Positions 43,877 to 43,987 of a DNA stretch of 43,987 bases are shown one piece after another; within the stretch, counting starts at the first letter, position 1; each line of letters starts with the position of its first letter. The stretch comes from an uncultured Vibrio sp. (GTDB lineage: Bacteria; Pseudomonadota; Gammaproteobacteria; Enterobacterales; Vibrionaceae): assembly GCF_947488985.1 (NCBI RefSeq), contig NZ_CANLBV010000029.1, positions 1-43,987 of the forward strand. The letters run 5' to 3'. The notes under the pieces are model-generated. The model was not told where the DNA came from. It made no database searches and saw only the letters and a program-made list of their open reading frames with translations. Position numbers and translations under genes: made by a program.

Positions 43877-43987
43877 TAGGGCGTGTTGATCTTTGCTGTA
43901 CATTTCGTGCTCAACAATACATCGGTAGCCACATCAACATGAATGCCAGCGATAGCATGCTGGCATAATTCCTTTCTAACTTGTCAT
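43877..43987. mobile_element. Start of an IS-like element (partial)
   Basis: Begins with the 18-nt sequence TAGGGCGTGTTGATCTTT shared with 133-150 and runs out of the window. It contains a hairpin, ATGCCAGC at 43943-43950 with 43959-43966. On the minus strand AGAAAGGAATTATG could begin a short frame, but a stop follows after about 11 codons. It abuts the IS5 remnant, so one element probably inserted into another. Confidence 0.5.

Overview
The window reads as a Vibrio replicon segment, most likely from the smaller chromosome of a marine species. This rests on recalled gene order: deoD, L,D-transpeptidase, lpp, DEAD-box helicase, chemotaxis receptor, pstSCAB and a GAF-GGDEF gene lie in the same order as around VCA0053-VCA0074 of V. 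cholerae chromosome II. The DASS transporter closely resembles VcINDY and the repeats are of Vibrio type. No rRNA, tRNA, CRISPR array, prophage or replication origin was seen.

Layout. 1-150: the end of an IS-like element, which cuts off the 3' end of a yiaV-like gene. 138-4775 (minus): the yiaWV membrane pair, then a two-gene operon of TPR proteins, one with an intact GGEEF domain and one with a decayed GGDEF-like domain. 4961-6430 (minus): a stand-alone zinc-ribbon protein resembling a transposase. 6561-11287: deoD, L,D-transpeptidase facing Braun-type lipoprotein, a DEAD-box helicase and a collapsed chemotaxis receptor. 11380-17490 (plus): a PhoB-type promoter, pstS-pstC-pstA-pstB, and a double-GAF GGDEF protein. 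17689-24610 (minus): a six-gene moxR-DUF58-DUF4381-batA-batBC-batD operon. 25337-30856: divergent malK and malEFG. 30857-34857: spacer-rich DNA with a candidate small RNA, a MITE-like repeat, a thioesterase, a 32-bp perfect palindrome, a frameshifted EamA permease and a divergent AraC regulator. 35140-36839: a scar in which a 5'-truncated INDY transporter meets a 5'-truncated ArsR remnant and a transposase scrap. 37070-39092: an NlpE-like lipoprotein, an apparently exported family II pyrophosphatase and a signal-peptide remnant. 39187-43578: a LysR regulator divergent from aguB-aguA-APC permease. 43603-43987: a terminator, an IS5-family transposase remnant and the start of another IS-like end.

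How it works together. The window mixes nutrient uptake (phosphate, maltodextrin, dicarboxylate, agmatine), envelope maintenance (Ldt-Lpp, Bat, NlpE-like) and cyclic-di-GMP signalling (two probable cyclases and one degenerate paralogue). Pst-Pho and Mal are classic regulated modules with visible candidate operators. The agu genes form a catabolic unit turning agmatine into N-carbamoylputrescine and then putrescine, with their own LysR gene.

The same 18-nt IS-type end lies at both edges in inverted orientation, so the window may be one unique stretch, or a contig, between two repeat copies. I found no clear wholly new multi-gene system. The best leads are the degenerate and active TPR-GGDEF pair, the exported pyrophosphatase, the tandem zinc-ribbon protein, and the unexplained spacer elements at 30918-31059 and 32705-33101.
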